DNA from: Glomus cerebriforme
Taxonomy: Eukaryota; Glomeromycota; Glomeromycetes; Glomerales; Glomeraceae
Reading direction: 5' to 3'
Assembly: GCA_003550305.1 (NCBI GenBank)
Contig: QKYT01000118.1
Location: 183,308 to 247,307 of the forward strand
Length of the DNA: 64,000 nucleotides
The position numbers were made by a program, and so were the translations under genes. The notes under the pieces were generated by a model. It saw only the letters and a list, made by a program, of their open reading frames with translations, ran no database searches and had not been told where the DNA came from. The stretch's first letter is position 1. The number at the start of each line of letters is the position of its first letter. This document shows, in pieces, positions 11,230-24,338 of the stretch.

Positions 11230-13104
11230 TTATAGAATTAAATGATGTACTGATTGCTGATAATGTTGAAGTTCTTGGTGCGGAATTCCTTCTTGATGAG
11301 CCGGATGCTGAGATGCTTGTTCCTGAGATGAAATAATTTGCTGTAATGTTTTTTCATATTGTGGAATCTGTGAATACATTATTGATTCAGAATATTCCTG
11401 TTGTGCTTGTTTGCTAAGAAAGGAATGATCCTGATATTGAGTTCCGTCTTGTAACCATGAATTATCATTATCATCATTATCCATCATATCTTCATCGTTG
11501 CTGGAAGGTTCAAATGGTTGACAAAGAAGCATATTATTTGTATCAGGTCTTTCTTGTTTTTGAATAATAGGATTTTCTTGAACATTTGATCCCAATTCTT
11601 GATTAACTCCAGATGGATCAAAAGGTTGACAAAGAAGTAAATCTTGTTTAGCAACCTGGTTTTGTTCTCGTTCCTTATGTACAGTAATAAAATCTTGAGC
11701 ATAATATGGATTATGTGCACTTTGATTAACCATGCCCACTTGTATAGGAATCATTGTAGATGGAAGTGAATAATTATTCGAATTTATATTATCCACATAT
11801 GTTCCATTTATATCTGTACTTGTTGAATGATATCCATATGCTTGTGAATTATCAGTCATGTCTAACAAATCTCCCATAGAATCTCGTTGGTCAAATGGGT
11901 CATAAGTTGAATTTGCCGTATTTGTTGGAAGGTGGTATAATCCATCGGTCGTATTGTTACTTGCGATGATTTCGGGCAAGTTATTTATTCCGTTATCGGT
12001 AATTAGTGGCATATCTAAACTACTTTGCGAAATCAACTGTATATTATCTTGAGCAGGTACTCCCGAGGAAGGATATATGTCTACACTTTCATTTGTCTGC
12101 ACCGTATTTTGTTCACGATTATCTTGTACATTATTTGACTTTAAAATTGTAATAGACTTTTTAATATATGTTGTGATAAATCAATTAATAATATTTTTTT
12201 TACTTTTTATATTTCAAATAGTTGATACTTACGGCTTGATATGCCTTCATATCTTCTTGCCACTGCGCGAGAGCTTGTGCGACAAGATCATGATACGGCT
12301 GTAAAATCAAGAAATAATGCATATTAAGTTAATTAAAATTTAAACATGAAAGTGATGTGTAACTTTTTTAAAGCAAAATGGGGATAAAATCGTTTATTAC
12401 CTTCTTTTCAGCTTCGGATAGTTTTCTCCACGCTTCGCCAAGCATTGTTGTTATTACTTTAGGACCCATCCCAGGATTCTGTTGCTTCAATTCTGCCCTA
12501 TTACGGTCAATAAATATATACAAAAAAAAACAAAAACAATCAGTGTATTACTAGCTAAAAATAGAATAATATCGTATAATAGGAAACATTATTATATTTG
12601 GAAATTAAAGATCTACCTTTTTACTAAAGTAAATTGCAAATACGCATTAAGGGGTTTTTTTGGTGCGTTCGGATCTTTAGCTTTTCTTGTCCGTTTAGGT
12701 TTACTTTCACCTTCGTGATCATTTACCTCAATTTGTAAATTATCATTATTTTTGTTATTTTTACTCTTTCGTTTTCTCGTAACTGTTGTAGATGCAGCTG
12801 TCGATCCTTCCGGCGTTTGCATTGCCACATTTGGCTTTGTTTCATATGAATTTCCCGTACTAGCTTCTTCAATAGTTGATTTGTCTGCGACAGTTTTTTT
12901 ATTAGTCTTCTTTTTACGTGGCGTAGCTGCTTTTTTTATCTGTCCGTCAGATACTTTTTGATTCTTTTGACCTTTTTGTGTGGACACACTAACTACCGTT
13001 GGTGGTGGCGTTGGGGGAGTATCAGTTTTATTACTTTTATTAGAAGACGTGTTTGTCACTGCAGGAACAACCTGTGTTTTGATTACTGGTTTGAAACGAC
13101 CCAT
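11230..13104 (-). CDS. HMG-box chromatin protein with Q/N-rich tail
   Basis: Four minus-strand exons: 13104-12617, 12497-12401, 12298-12233 and a last exon ending at 11230 whose acceptor is either 12156 or 12138 (both in frame). The product is about 519-525 residues. Residues 1-140 are basic, Lys/Thr/Ser-rich and disordered-looking. One HMG box spans about 145-217: PNAPKKPLNAYLQF, then MGPKVITTMLGEAWRKLS, then PYHDLVAQALAQWQEDM. Its sequence-nonspecific, Nhp6/HMO1-like character suggests DNA bending in chromatin, in the nucleus. The C-terminal 300 residues are Gln/Asn-rich and hold the motif LLCQPF(D/E)PS twice, about 40 residues apart, a likely activation or docking motif (inference). It is divergent from Lys2 across 828 bp. 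A sex-locus MATA_HMG protein is an alternative but the box looks like the nonspecific type. Confidence 0.85.
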
Positions 13105-13932
13105 ATTTCTTTTTATTATTTTATTATTTGTTATAAAGATATATTTATTATAAAGATATATATAGAAAATAAAACTTTGGCTATAAACAATTGTTTGATC
13201 AATTGGAGATCGATAAGGAAACGAGTAAGAGCAAGTTATAAACACGAAGCTTATTAAAGCCGCAATGATTATATAAACTATTTATCAACCCATCATCAAA
13301 ATTATATATAAAAACTTTTTCCTTCCCGCAAACTCCGCAAACTATTATAAACTTTTTTTTTAATTCGAAATTTACGTATAGTTTGTGAAAAGTTTAAGCT
13401 CGATTTCTTCTACTCAGATCATCATGTGATTCGGATTAATAAGATTGTTTGCCGAAATTTGGGTATAACAAATTCGAATTTATTGTGCCAACCTTCTTTT
13501 ACGATTACGGCAATTTTTCGCCATTGAATTTAAGTGGTTTATAAATTCGGACTTTGTAACAAATCAAGACAACGGAGGAAATAGGCATGATTTTCATTGC
13601 ATTATTCAGTTTTTAATTAAGGAGATTTTATTCAGCCTCAAATATATGTCATATTGACTGAATTCAGATAATCTATATAATATCATAATAATCATATCAA
13701 ATTATGATATCTAAATGTGTGACAAGTATCACAAGTATGAACAATGTACTAACTTGTTTGGCATTACATAATAATATACCCTTTCAAAAAATTTATTATG
13801 ATATGCATTGGTGATAAAAAAAAAACACGAAAAAAAAATGTAATCTATATATAAGGTATATAAGGATAGATATTTTTTTTTTTTATTTTTTTTTATCAAT
13901 CTAATAATTTTTTTTTCGTATAATATTTTAAA
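13105..13932. promoter_or_regulatory. Divergent promoter region, HMG-box gene and Lys2
   Basis: The only upstream DNA available to both genes. I see no site that decides regulation: no TGACTCA (Gcn4-type) box. On the plus side the 70 bases before the Lys2 ATG are a pyrimidine-rich poly-T tract; TATATAAGG at 13850-13858 could serve as a TATA box about 80 bases upstream of the Lys2 start. Confidence 0.45.
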
Positions 13933-16900
13933 ATGAAAGAAATTAAAAATTTCGATGATAATCTTATTTTCCGAGAACAATTAGCACGTTGGAAACGACG
14001 TTTACAAAATTTGAGTGAACTTCAATTACCTACAGATTATCCTAGACCTTCGCCATTAAAGGTTGTTGAGGCAATTAAAAAAATAGAATTACCTGCAACA
14101 GCAGCAATTGCTATTTTACAACTTTCGACGCCAATATCTTTAAATGATGTAACGAATAATGGGAATGCATCTCCATTCATAATTCTATTGGCTGCATTTA
14201 CCATATTATTATACCGATACACCGGTATGGAGGATATTACTGTCGGATCTTCTTCAGATTCGAGAAATCCTCTTGTTTTAAGAATACCTATCAGTCCTAC
14301 AGATACTTTTGAACAAGTGGTTCGAAAAGTTCATCAAGTAAGTGAATTAATAATTATTTTTGTATAATTTGAACAATATAAAATAACATTTAATTACTTA
14401 TAAAGGTTGAACAAGAAGCCACTGCTGATGAAGTCCCATTCCAATTATTGTTATCAACATTATTTCCATCATCGAATGGTCTAGTTTCGGAATCATCTTC
14501 AATATCAGATTCACCATTATTTCGTGTTCGTTTTTTTAATCAAACTGATATTCCAGCAATTCCAATATTACAAGCTACGTCATCTACGACAGATTTAACC
14601 GTTTCAATCACTTCGCATTCGTCTTCATTGCGTCATACACTTTTACCTTCAATTGAAATTGAAATTTCATATAATCAAGTTTTATTTTCTGAAAAACGCA
14701 TTTCTCATATATTTGATCAATTAATTACTGTTCTTAATAATGTAGTTCAAAATAAACAAATAATTATAGCACATATTCCTCTCCTATCTGAAAAATGTCT
14801 TGAAGTTATACCTGATCCACGTGCAGATTTAAAGTGGTCTGAATTTCGTGGTTCCATTACAGATATTTTTGCTTATAATGCAAAAAAATTTCCTGATAAG
14901 CCTTGCGTGGTAGAATCTCGCGTTCTTAGTGATGAGTGTCGTACGTTTACGTATCGTCATATCTATGAAACTTCTAATCTTGTTGCGCGTCATTTAATTC
15001 AAAATGGAATTGAAAGAGAAGATGTGGTTATGATATATGCGTACCGTGGTGTAGATTTGGTTGTTGCAATAATGGGTGTTCTTAAAGCTGGTGCTACGTT
15101 CAGTGTGATTGGTAAGTTTGTTCAATTAATTGATTCAAAAGATTTTCATTGAAAAATCATAAAAATAATTTAATGATCTATTACATGTTCTTAGATCCCG
15201 CTTATCCACCAGATCGCCAAATTGTTTATTTGAAAGTTGCTGTACCACGTGGAATCATTCTACTTAAACGTACAGGAGATTTATATCCATCTGTTCGTAA
15301 TCATATTCAAAAAGAGCTTAAAATCAAATGTGAAATTCCTGCATTAGAAATTTCAGATGATGGATTTTTGAAGGGTGGTAATATTAGAGGTGGTGGTGGT
15401 GACATATTAGATTCAGTTCGAAATGCGAATGATGTTGATATAGTCATTGGACCAGATAGTATTGGAACTTTAAGTTTTACAAGCGGAAGTACTGGAATTC
15501 CAAAGGGTAAGAGAGAGAGAACCATTTTATGAATTATTAATTGTATAAATTAATGTTAACTGTCCTCTTATATAGGTGTTAGAGGACGTCATTTTTCGCT
15601 CACACATTATTATCCATGGATGTCACAAGAATTTGGACTTACAGACAAAGAAAAATTTACAATGTTAAGTGGAATCGCTCATGATCCAGTTCAGCGTGAT
15701 AGTAAGTTTTGAATATTTACTTAAGGGTGGTAAAATCCAAATTTAACATTCGAACGTTTCGATGGTAAATTTTTTTGGAAATATTGGCAATAAATGGAAA
15801 TTACTATCCTTAGTTCTTTAAACATATTAATAGTATTAATAGTTTTCAGATGGTGCCTTATTTTGGTGAGAGTCTGATAATTTTAATTTATTATTATTAT
15901 TTTAGTCTTCACTCCATTGTTTCTGGGAGCCGAATTACATATTCCAACCAAAGAAGATATTATCTCTCCTGGAAGATTGGCTACTTGGATGGCTGAACAT
16001 GAAGTCACTGTAACTCATTTAACGCCAGGTGATTATTTATATTTATTATATTAATAATCTATCTGAAATTTTAATTCTAATTACTTTTATTGTTAAATGG
16101 TAGCTATGGGACAATTATTATCTGCAAATGCTACCACACCAATACCTTCTCTTCGAAATGCTTTTTTTGTTGGTGATATTTTAACAAAACGGGATTGTAA
16201 CCGCCTTCAACATCTCGCACGCAATACCAGCATTATAAATATGTATGGAACAACAGAAACCCAAAGATCTGTTTCTTATTTTACCATACCACCCCTATCT
16301 TCATCATCTGCATTTTTGGAATCTCAGAAGGATGTAATACCTGCTGGAAGGGGTATGCAAAATGTTCAGTTGCTTGTTGTTAATAGACAAAAAAAAGATA
16401 ATTTATGTAGTGTTGGTGAAATTGGTGAAATTTATGTTAGAGCCGGTGGATTAGCTGAAGGTTACTTAAGATTAGATGAAATAACAAGGGAAAAGTTTCT
16501 CACAAATTGGTTTAGCGATAATAATCAAGACATAAATAAAGATGAGGGAAAGGAAAGTTGGCGTGAATTTTGGAAAGGCAAGAGAGATAGATTATATAAG
16601 ACTGGTGATTTAGGAAGATATATGCCAGATGGAAATGGTATGAATAATATTTTAATTATGTAAATATAATTTAAGATGATTTAAGTTTTTATTTGTTTTC
16701 CTTTTTTAGTTGAATGTACTGGAAGAGCCGATGATCAAATTAAAATTCGGGGGTTTAGAATTGAACTTGGTGAAATTGATACACATCTTTCACGATTTTC
16801 ACTTGTAAGAGAAAGTGTTACTTTAGTTCGTAGAGATAAAAATGAAGAACAAACTCTTGTCAGTTATTTTGTACCTATGAAAGGAGATGAATTATCAGAA

Positions 16901-18982
16901 TATTTGAGTTCTGGTGATGATGATGATGATGATCCGGAAAACAAAAATAAATATAGTAGACTTATTAAACAAATAAAGGAGTATTTAAAAACTAAATTGC
17001 CACCTTATAGTGTACCAAGTGGTGAGTTTTAAAAACCATATTGACATTTAATTCTTCATATAACTAATTAATTAATTTTTTTTTTTAGTGTTTGTTCCAC
17101 TTAGAAAGATGCCTTTAACACCCAACGGAAAAATAGATAAGCCTGCATTACCTTTTCCTGATACTGCTGCATCATTTGTTAATAATAAAGTACAACAAAT
17201 GACATCAACTGAACAGCAAGTTCATAAAATATGGGCTCAACTTCTTCCAAATCCACCTAAGCCTAATATACCATTAGATGAAAATTTCTTTGATCTTGGT
17301 GGACATTCAATTTTAGCCACAAGATTAATTTTTGAGCTTAAAAAAACTTGTAATGTCAATGTGCCTCTTGGGCTTGTCTTTGAAAAACCAACTATACGCG
17401 GACAAGCAAAAGAAATTGAGAACATTTTGAGTAGTGAGTATAATATTGCTGATGAGAAGAATGGTTTACAATTAAATATTACTGGAGACACTAGGGAAGA
17501 TAAACTCGAATTTGATTATGCTAGCGATTATGAATCATTAGTTATTGAACATATACAAGAAATTTATAAACCTATTCCAGAGAATTATCCCAGGAAAACT
17601 TTCTTTGTTACTGGGGTTACCGGATTTCTTGGGGCTTTTATTATCTCAACTTTACTTGATTTTAATGATGACATTAAACTTATTGCTCATGTTAGAGCTA
17701 CAACAAAAGATAATGCAATGGAGAGAGTCAGAAAAAGTTGTCAATCACATTTAGTATGGAGAAATGAATGGGAAACTCAAGGCAGGTTAGAAGTCATATG
17801 CGGTGATTTGGAAAAAGATAGATTAGGTATCGAAGAGAGTGAATGGGAATCACTTGCAAAACGTGTGGATGTCATAATTCACAATGGAGCCTTGGTAAAA
17901 AAGAATTTCTTAATTTAATATCTTTATTCGATTACTTTTTATTAATTATTTTTAATGTTTGTAGGTTCATTGGGTTTATCCTTATCCAAAACTTAAGGCA
18001 GCAAACGTGCTTGGAACTCTTTGGGCACTTAAACTTGCCTCTACACATCACACTAAACCTCTTACCTTTGTTAGTTCAACTTCTGTCCTTGATACAGAAT
18101 ATTATGTAAAGTTAAGTGATTCAATTATTGAAAAAAATGGTAAAGGAATACTTGAAAGTGATGATTTAGAAGGTAGCAGGATAGGATTGAGGAGTGGATA
18201 TGGACAAAGCAAGTGGGTTTCGGAAAAATTAATTATGGAAGCAATTAAGAGAGGAATGCCAGCTACAATAGTAAGACCTGGATATATAGTTGGACATTCT
18301 AAAACCGGAGGTATGTTTAATCATAGAAAATTTTGTTAATTAGGTTATTAATTTATTATATTTAACAATTTGTGAATTATTTTCAACAGTTACAAACACT
18401 GATGATTTTATTTGGAGATTAATCAAAGGATGTATTCAGCTTAGTACCATTCCTACTATTCATAACACAATTAATATGTGTCCAGTAGATTATGTTGCGG
18501 AATGTGTTGTACAGATATCTTTATCGCCTAACGCAATATCAAAGAGTGTTTTCCATATTACACATCCTTCAGATCCATTATTTAGATTTGATGAGTTATT
18601 TAATTGCTTATATCGCTATGGATATATGGTATCTAAAACTGAATATATTGTATGGAGAGACAAATTAATGGAATTTACATTAAAAGCAGAAGATAATGCA
18701 TTATATCCGTTACTTTATTTTGTTCTTGATGATCTACCAACATCAACAAAATCACCCGAATTAGATAATAGTAATACACGAGAAATTGTTAATAAAGAGT
18801 GTGAAAAGATGGGAGAAAGATTAATAGGAATTTATTTGGGTTATTTAGTTAAAGTAGGATTTTTAGATAAACCAGATATAAGAGAAAAAGGAATAAATGA
18901 AGGGGTAGAAATTTTACAATTACCTGATGTTGTTGCAGCCTTAGAAGGAGTTGAAGTTTTGAAAAGAAGCAATAGGAATTAA
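13933..18982 (+). CDS. LYS2: L-2-aminoadipate reductase (Lys2), large subunit
   Basis: Ten exons: 13933-14337, 14406-15111, 15195-15506, 15576-15701, 15906-16028, 16104-16637, 16710-17021, 17089-17894, 17965-18310 and 18390-18982, giving 1420 residues (family about 1400). It activates alpha-aminoadipate with ATP, holds it as a thioester, and reduces it with NADPH to the semialdehyde, a fungal lysine-synthesis step. Domains in order: N-terminal condensation-like segment; adenylation domain with [12 protein letters not shown] (about 464-475), YKTGDLGRY and [15 protein letters not shown]; carrier domain with the phosphopantetheine Ser in DLGGHS (about Ser913); Rossmann reductase with [11 protein letters not shown] (about 1012-1022) and SGYGQSK (Tyr about 1187, Lys about 1191). 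Seven of nine introns are phase 1 after a G. It would need a Lys5-type phosphopantetheinyl transferase, not seen here. Confidence 0.95.
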
Positions 18983-20282
18983 AAAATTATTTATTGTATT
19001 ATTAATTATGAATTTTTAAATTAACCAAAAAAAAAAAAAATAATAATAAATAACTTCATTATAGATGAATTTATTATGCCAACCTTTTTTTTTTCTGTCA
19101 ACAAATCAAGAACACATGTAAATGTCAGTTTCCGTTGAACATAATATGAATATCAACATGATACTATTTCTTTAAAGATAAGAGATTATGCAACTTTAAT
19201 TGTGGATAAGGTTATTATGCTAGACCTTTCAGCCATTTTAAAAGAATTGTATTAAAATATTTTTATTATCATAAAAAGATAAATAGAAAAATCTTGCAAA
19301 TGGTACCATATATCATATCAAAATATCACGGGTCAAGAGCGATACATATCCCTGTGTTACTGGGATTTTCCAATAATATTTATGATATGTTTACACAATC
19401 TTAGATCTGATATGTGATCATGGGAAAATGCTGTTTTGTATCACGTGATATGGAATTATGTTGAAATGGAAATAATCTAAGGAAATAAAATTGCAAACTA
19501 ATACCCAAAGAGGAACTGTCAATAGAAGTATTAGAAAGATCAATTGTCAAATATCTTTTCATTTCATTGTATCATATTAGTTTGAAAGTGTGATAGAAAA
19601 ATATAATAAAAAAAAAATCAAAACTTTTTATATTATCATTAAAATAAGGTCAATAATCAGCCATGACGTGTGAATTTCTATGCTAACGAATCATTTCTAT
19701 TTTTCTTGCTCTTTTCATGTTTATTGATCTACACTTAAAACTTTAATTACATTTGTAAACAGCAAATTCACAACAAAAAATACTAAAATTATAAAATTGT
19801 TCGCCAGGGACATATTAACCTAAAACGGTAAAACATTTGAAGTCTATAGCTTTAAGTCGTGACCTCTTTGACCTCCTATGAAAAAAAAATTTTTTTTTAA
19901 AGTAGATATGCTAAAATTACGTGATAACAAATGTTGATCCGATCAAAGCAATCTGCATTTGAAAATTCGTGTTACAATTAATTTCTTTTTTAATAAAAAT
20001 ACAAACAGAAGTTTTTCATTTTAACTTCATTATTTAACTTAATTACTTAAAGGTATGTTCCAGTACGAATCTACGAAACAAAGATTTATTATAATGGCAG
20101 TTTTGTGCTCACAATAATAAAATTATTTACAGTAAACCTTCTTATCGAAAAATCAAAAAGGTTCGTGTTCATTAACGTTATCTAAAGGAATCATCAATCA
20201 CCGACTTTTTTTTGTTCAAAATGTATTCTTTCAATCAAAAAAAAATTTTTTTATTTAGTCTCGCTTTTTAGTATTACACTAA
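18983..20282. other. Intergenic, Lys2 to the membrane-protein gene
   Basis: 1.3 kb with no supported frame. It holds the 3' end of Lys2 and the promoter of the next plus-strand gene. No repeat, tRNA or clear regulatory motif stood out beyond poly-A/T. Confidence 0.55.
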
Positions 20283-23200
20283 ATGAATATCAACAATGAT
20301 AATTTATCGGATAAGGAAAAATTTTTGGATACAAATACTAAATCAGTACTGAAACAGAATCAATGGACTTTAGATGATTTAAAAAATGATATTAATTCTG
20401 TTGATAAGAGTCCATACTCTTCAACTGGAAGTTTGGTTCTCCCTCCATCTTTAAATAATCAAGACGAATTATTAATTGGTAACGATAATAGTATTTCGGG
20501 AATTCGATCAAATATATCTTCTTCAAAACGCAGAGGAAGTTTTGTATTGTCGGATTCAGAATCAAATCATTCATCAACATTATCAACACAATCAAATACA
20601 AGAAGAAGAGCACTTTCTACGACTTCAAGACCAAAAGATAGATTTTCAATGCTTGAATTTGGATCCTCCAGAATAGATGATACTGGTAAATTATTTTCAC
20701 CAACAAGACATAGTATGGCGTTTGATAATGGATTTAATATAAACAATAGAGTGTTAAGGAATTCATTAGAAGATCGTGAATGGACTATAGATCGAGAAAG
20801 AATTGGTAATGCTGGTAAAGGCTTCGGAAATTTGATTAATGATGAAGGTGGAAAAGGTATTTTTTAAAAAAATAAATAAATAAATAAAATATTTTTATGT
20901 TTGAATAGTAACTAATAAAATATTTTTTAAAATTTACAAAAGAATCTATTGCTGATTTAATTGCTGATGTAAAAGATGAGGAAGCAGTTAAATTAGCATT
21001 AATTACTCAAAAACATGCAGGCCAAAAAAATCGAATACACAATACTGAAACTGATATCGAAAAGATAATTGCACAAAAAGATGGTAAAGAAATTTTTATT
21101 AAGTATGAAAATTTTTTCTAATATTTTATTTTGTTAATTCTTGCTTTTTATTAGGAAGTATCCCTTCGGAAACAACTTTGACTAATTCCAAAATGTGTAA
21201 ACAATTCCTTGAAAATAAATATCATGTATTATTCAAAATAATTAATAATAATGAAGTATATAATCCTCTGACAATTGTTAAAAATCGAAAAAAAGATATG
21301 ACATGTGAAGAGTCAGATTATAATCTAGGATCAAGTGAAAAATTTAATGGAGGAAACAGTAATAGAATAATTTCTAATAGAACAAAATCACGTGGATCTT
21401 TACCACGCCGCAAATCGAGTATATGGGATGTATCACATATGGAAATAATAAAGGATTATGAACAAAGAAATAAATTTGTTAACAATTATGGATTTAATGA
21501 AAATTTTAACAATAAAGATCCAATATTTAAAGTGGAATCTGAATCTGATGAAATTAAAAAACGACAGAAACAACTTCACTTATCACAGATGTTTAACCCA
21601 GAAATACAGATAATGAGTCCATTGGAGGAAAGGGAGGAAGAGGGAAGTAGTGGTGGAAAGTTGAAGAGAGAAAAAACCTCTAAATCTTTGAGTTCTAATA
21701 GTATAAAATCTACATTACAAGGAAAGGAAGATTCTAATAGTAAGCCAAAAAAATGGTCAATACATTTATTCAAGCGAAAAGACAAGAAACATAAAAATGA
21801 ATCAATTTCATCTGATGTCGGAACTATACAAGTACCTGACCATTTTTTGGGATCACATACGAATGCAAAAAATATGTCCGAATCATCTTCAGGTGATCAA
21901 ACTCCCCGTAGCTCATTGGAAGATTCAACACGACAAATAATTCCTGAAGATATAGCACATAATAATGAGAGAATGCACTATGAGTCAGGAAGTAAATATG
22001 AAAAATATGTTCAAAGAGTGCCTGAAGAAAAGAATCGAGCTCCTGTTGATGACCGGATGGATCGATACAACTCGTTGGACACTTCTATTGACCATAGTAA
22101 TAATTCATCAACCAGAAATTCTGTGGACCTTGGATCGGTAAAAAAGATTAAGCCAAGTTTTGATTAAATTATAATTTTATTAACTATTTTTATTAATTAA
22201 TATTTTTATCCTATTAAATAATTGAATTAGGATGTGGCAGTAGATGATCAGGTAGTTTACTATCTTTCAAGGCGAAATACTGCAGAATCTTTAAATATAG
22301 AAGATAATTATGATAGATTTAAATTTCTTGGGTATGAACAAAATGAAGGTAATCGCACAAATCATTTATTGAATGAGAACAAACCAGAATCTAGCGAATC
22401 AGAAGGTAAGTAAATCAGCAAATGACTTTTTATTAGTTAACTTTTAACATTAATAAAATTTCAAATTCTAGAAGAATATGAAGACGAGAATGTCAATGGA
22501 CTTGTGGGAGAAACTGTGTCGGTTAATCTTGATATACTACCACAAGAACTTATTGATTTAGTGCTCGTTTATCAAGAGCAAGGCATTGTTGATCGTAATG
22601 TCGATAATGGACACTATGGTATGTTTAATATATAATAAAAAAAAAACTTTTTATATATTAATACTAACTTGTTGCGTTATAGCTGAGCTGGATGTTGGAT
22701 TAAATGAAAATTTTAAATTTCATAAATTAATCAGCTATGGGGGTAATTATATTAATAAATAATTATACATTTATTATTTTTGATATATGACTTTATTCTG
22801 TCATTTAATTTATTATTATAGTTGATTTGTTGGATCTTCAGGTATCCCTTGTATGTGATAATGCAGAGGACACCAAAAGGTATTTTGATTTTTGTTTTTT
22901 GAAATATGAAGTATTCATTAACATTAAGTTTTTTTGACAAATATTTTAGTTTAAATCAACAAGATGTGGATGAAATAATCAAAGGATGTGACGAACTTAT
23001 TGAAGAAGCAACTAAATTGTTAGAAGCTAATGAGGTAATTTTGCGTAGACGTATTTATTGTTTGATTACAAAAATTATAACTAATTCATATTCAATTTAT
23101 AGATATTTTTGGCCGAGAGAAAAGATATTATTGAGAATAATAATTACGTATCAAACAAATCTTATATATTTGAATCCCTTGTGATGAATTTACCAAATAC

Positions 23201-23888
23201 GTCAACATCTTCCTTTAGTATTGATCAGCAATCAATTATAGCAGAATATAAATTGAACATTGAAGAAGGAATCAAATTATTAAATAATAAGCTTATCAAT
23301 ATTGAAGATATAGTAAATAAACTAGAAGAGCAACACGTTAGGTAATTAATAGATTGTTTTAATTGAATGATTTTATTAACTTTGTTAACTATTATGCTAT
23401 ATAGTTTTACAGAGGAAATGGAAACTACGTTGAATAAAATCGAAAAGATGACATTAGATGTTAATAATGATTATTTTCATGATGTATGTGATTTATTATC
23501 TAGTTTTTTTTTGCATCAACAATATAAATAATAATATTATTATTATATTATTATATTATTGCAAAAATTTTTTAGTTGAAAATCCTTGAAGATGAAATTC
23601 ATCTTTTAATAGCTGAAAGAGAAAAACTACCATGGTTAGACGTATTTTATTTGATGATGAGTTATGTTATAACAGGTAAATACAATTAATAAATATATTA
23701 AAAAATTTTAATATATAAATTTAAATTTTATTTATATCTAACTTCAAATTTTTTTTTTTTGCTTATTAGCCATTATGATTATGTATTGGTTTATCGTTGC
23801 TTGCTTTAAATTATTTAAGAAAATATTGTTAGTTCCTTGTAGAATGGTAAAGATATTTTCCTCATTGAATTCTTCTATTAATGCATAA
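20283..23888 (+). CDS. Unrecognised 919-residue protein with C-terminal membrane segment
   Basis: Twelve exons join in one frame: 20283-20856, 20943-21083, 21155-22137, 22231-22405, 22472-22618, 22683-22742, 22822-22879, 22950-23034, 23103-23341, 23405-23483, 23576-23675 and 23770-23888. All have GT-AG borders, which makes a real gene likely although I do not recognise it. The first 600 residues are Ser/Asn/Lys-rich, charged and probably disordered, with basic Ser clusters such as SLPRRKSS that look like kinase sites. Residues about 640-870 are more ordered and helical, with Glu/Lys/Leu-rich coiled-coil-like stretches. Near the end come PWLDVFYLMMSYVITAI and MIMYWFIVACFKLF, one long or two short membrane helices, followed by a basic tail of about 28 residues. 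There is no signal peptide. A tail-anchored ER or nuclear-envelope protein is a reasonable guess; no KASH-type PPPX end is present. Confidence 0.75.
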
Positions 23889-24338
23889 ATCACTTTTGGA
23901 AAGGATTTTTAATATTATTATCAAGTGGATTTTTACTTGGTGATTTTCTTTTGTATTATAAACTTTATAAGTTTTAAGTTTCATTGTATAATTTAATTTT
24001 TTTTATTTTGCATTGATTTCTATTGCATAATTATATAGTCTTGATTTTTATCCCAGTCATTTATGTTATATTAGTATTATTGTGTATTGTATTAAATCTA
24101 TTTTACTTTCTTCATTCCATTATTCATACATAATTACATTAAAAAATCAATTTTTATAATTTTATATAAATTATATAAATAAGAAGTGTTATTATCTATA
24201 TACAAATAATTATTTAATGTGATAATTAGTTAATATAAAAATACAAATAAAATATATATCCAGTATTTAATACAAACTAATCTAATCTATTTAAAATTGT
24301 TCATTTAAATTTCCTTTAAATTTTATAATTTTAAAGGT
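23889..24338. other. Intergenic between convergent 3' ends
   Basis: 450 bp of AT-rich 3' sequence between the membrane-protein gene and BTB copy 3. No feature beyond possible polyadenylation signals. Confidence 0.55.

Noticed and set aside
20283..23888. KASH-domain protein
   Set aside because: The C-terminus lacks the PPPX end and the tail is basic rather than luminal-like; kept only as an open possibility.
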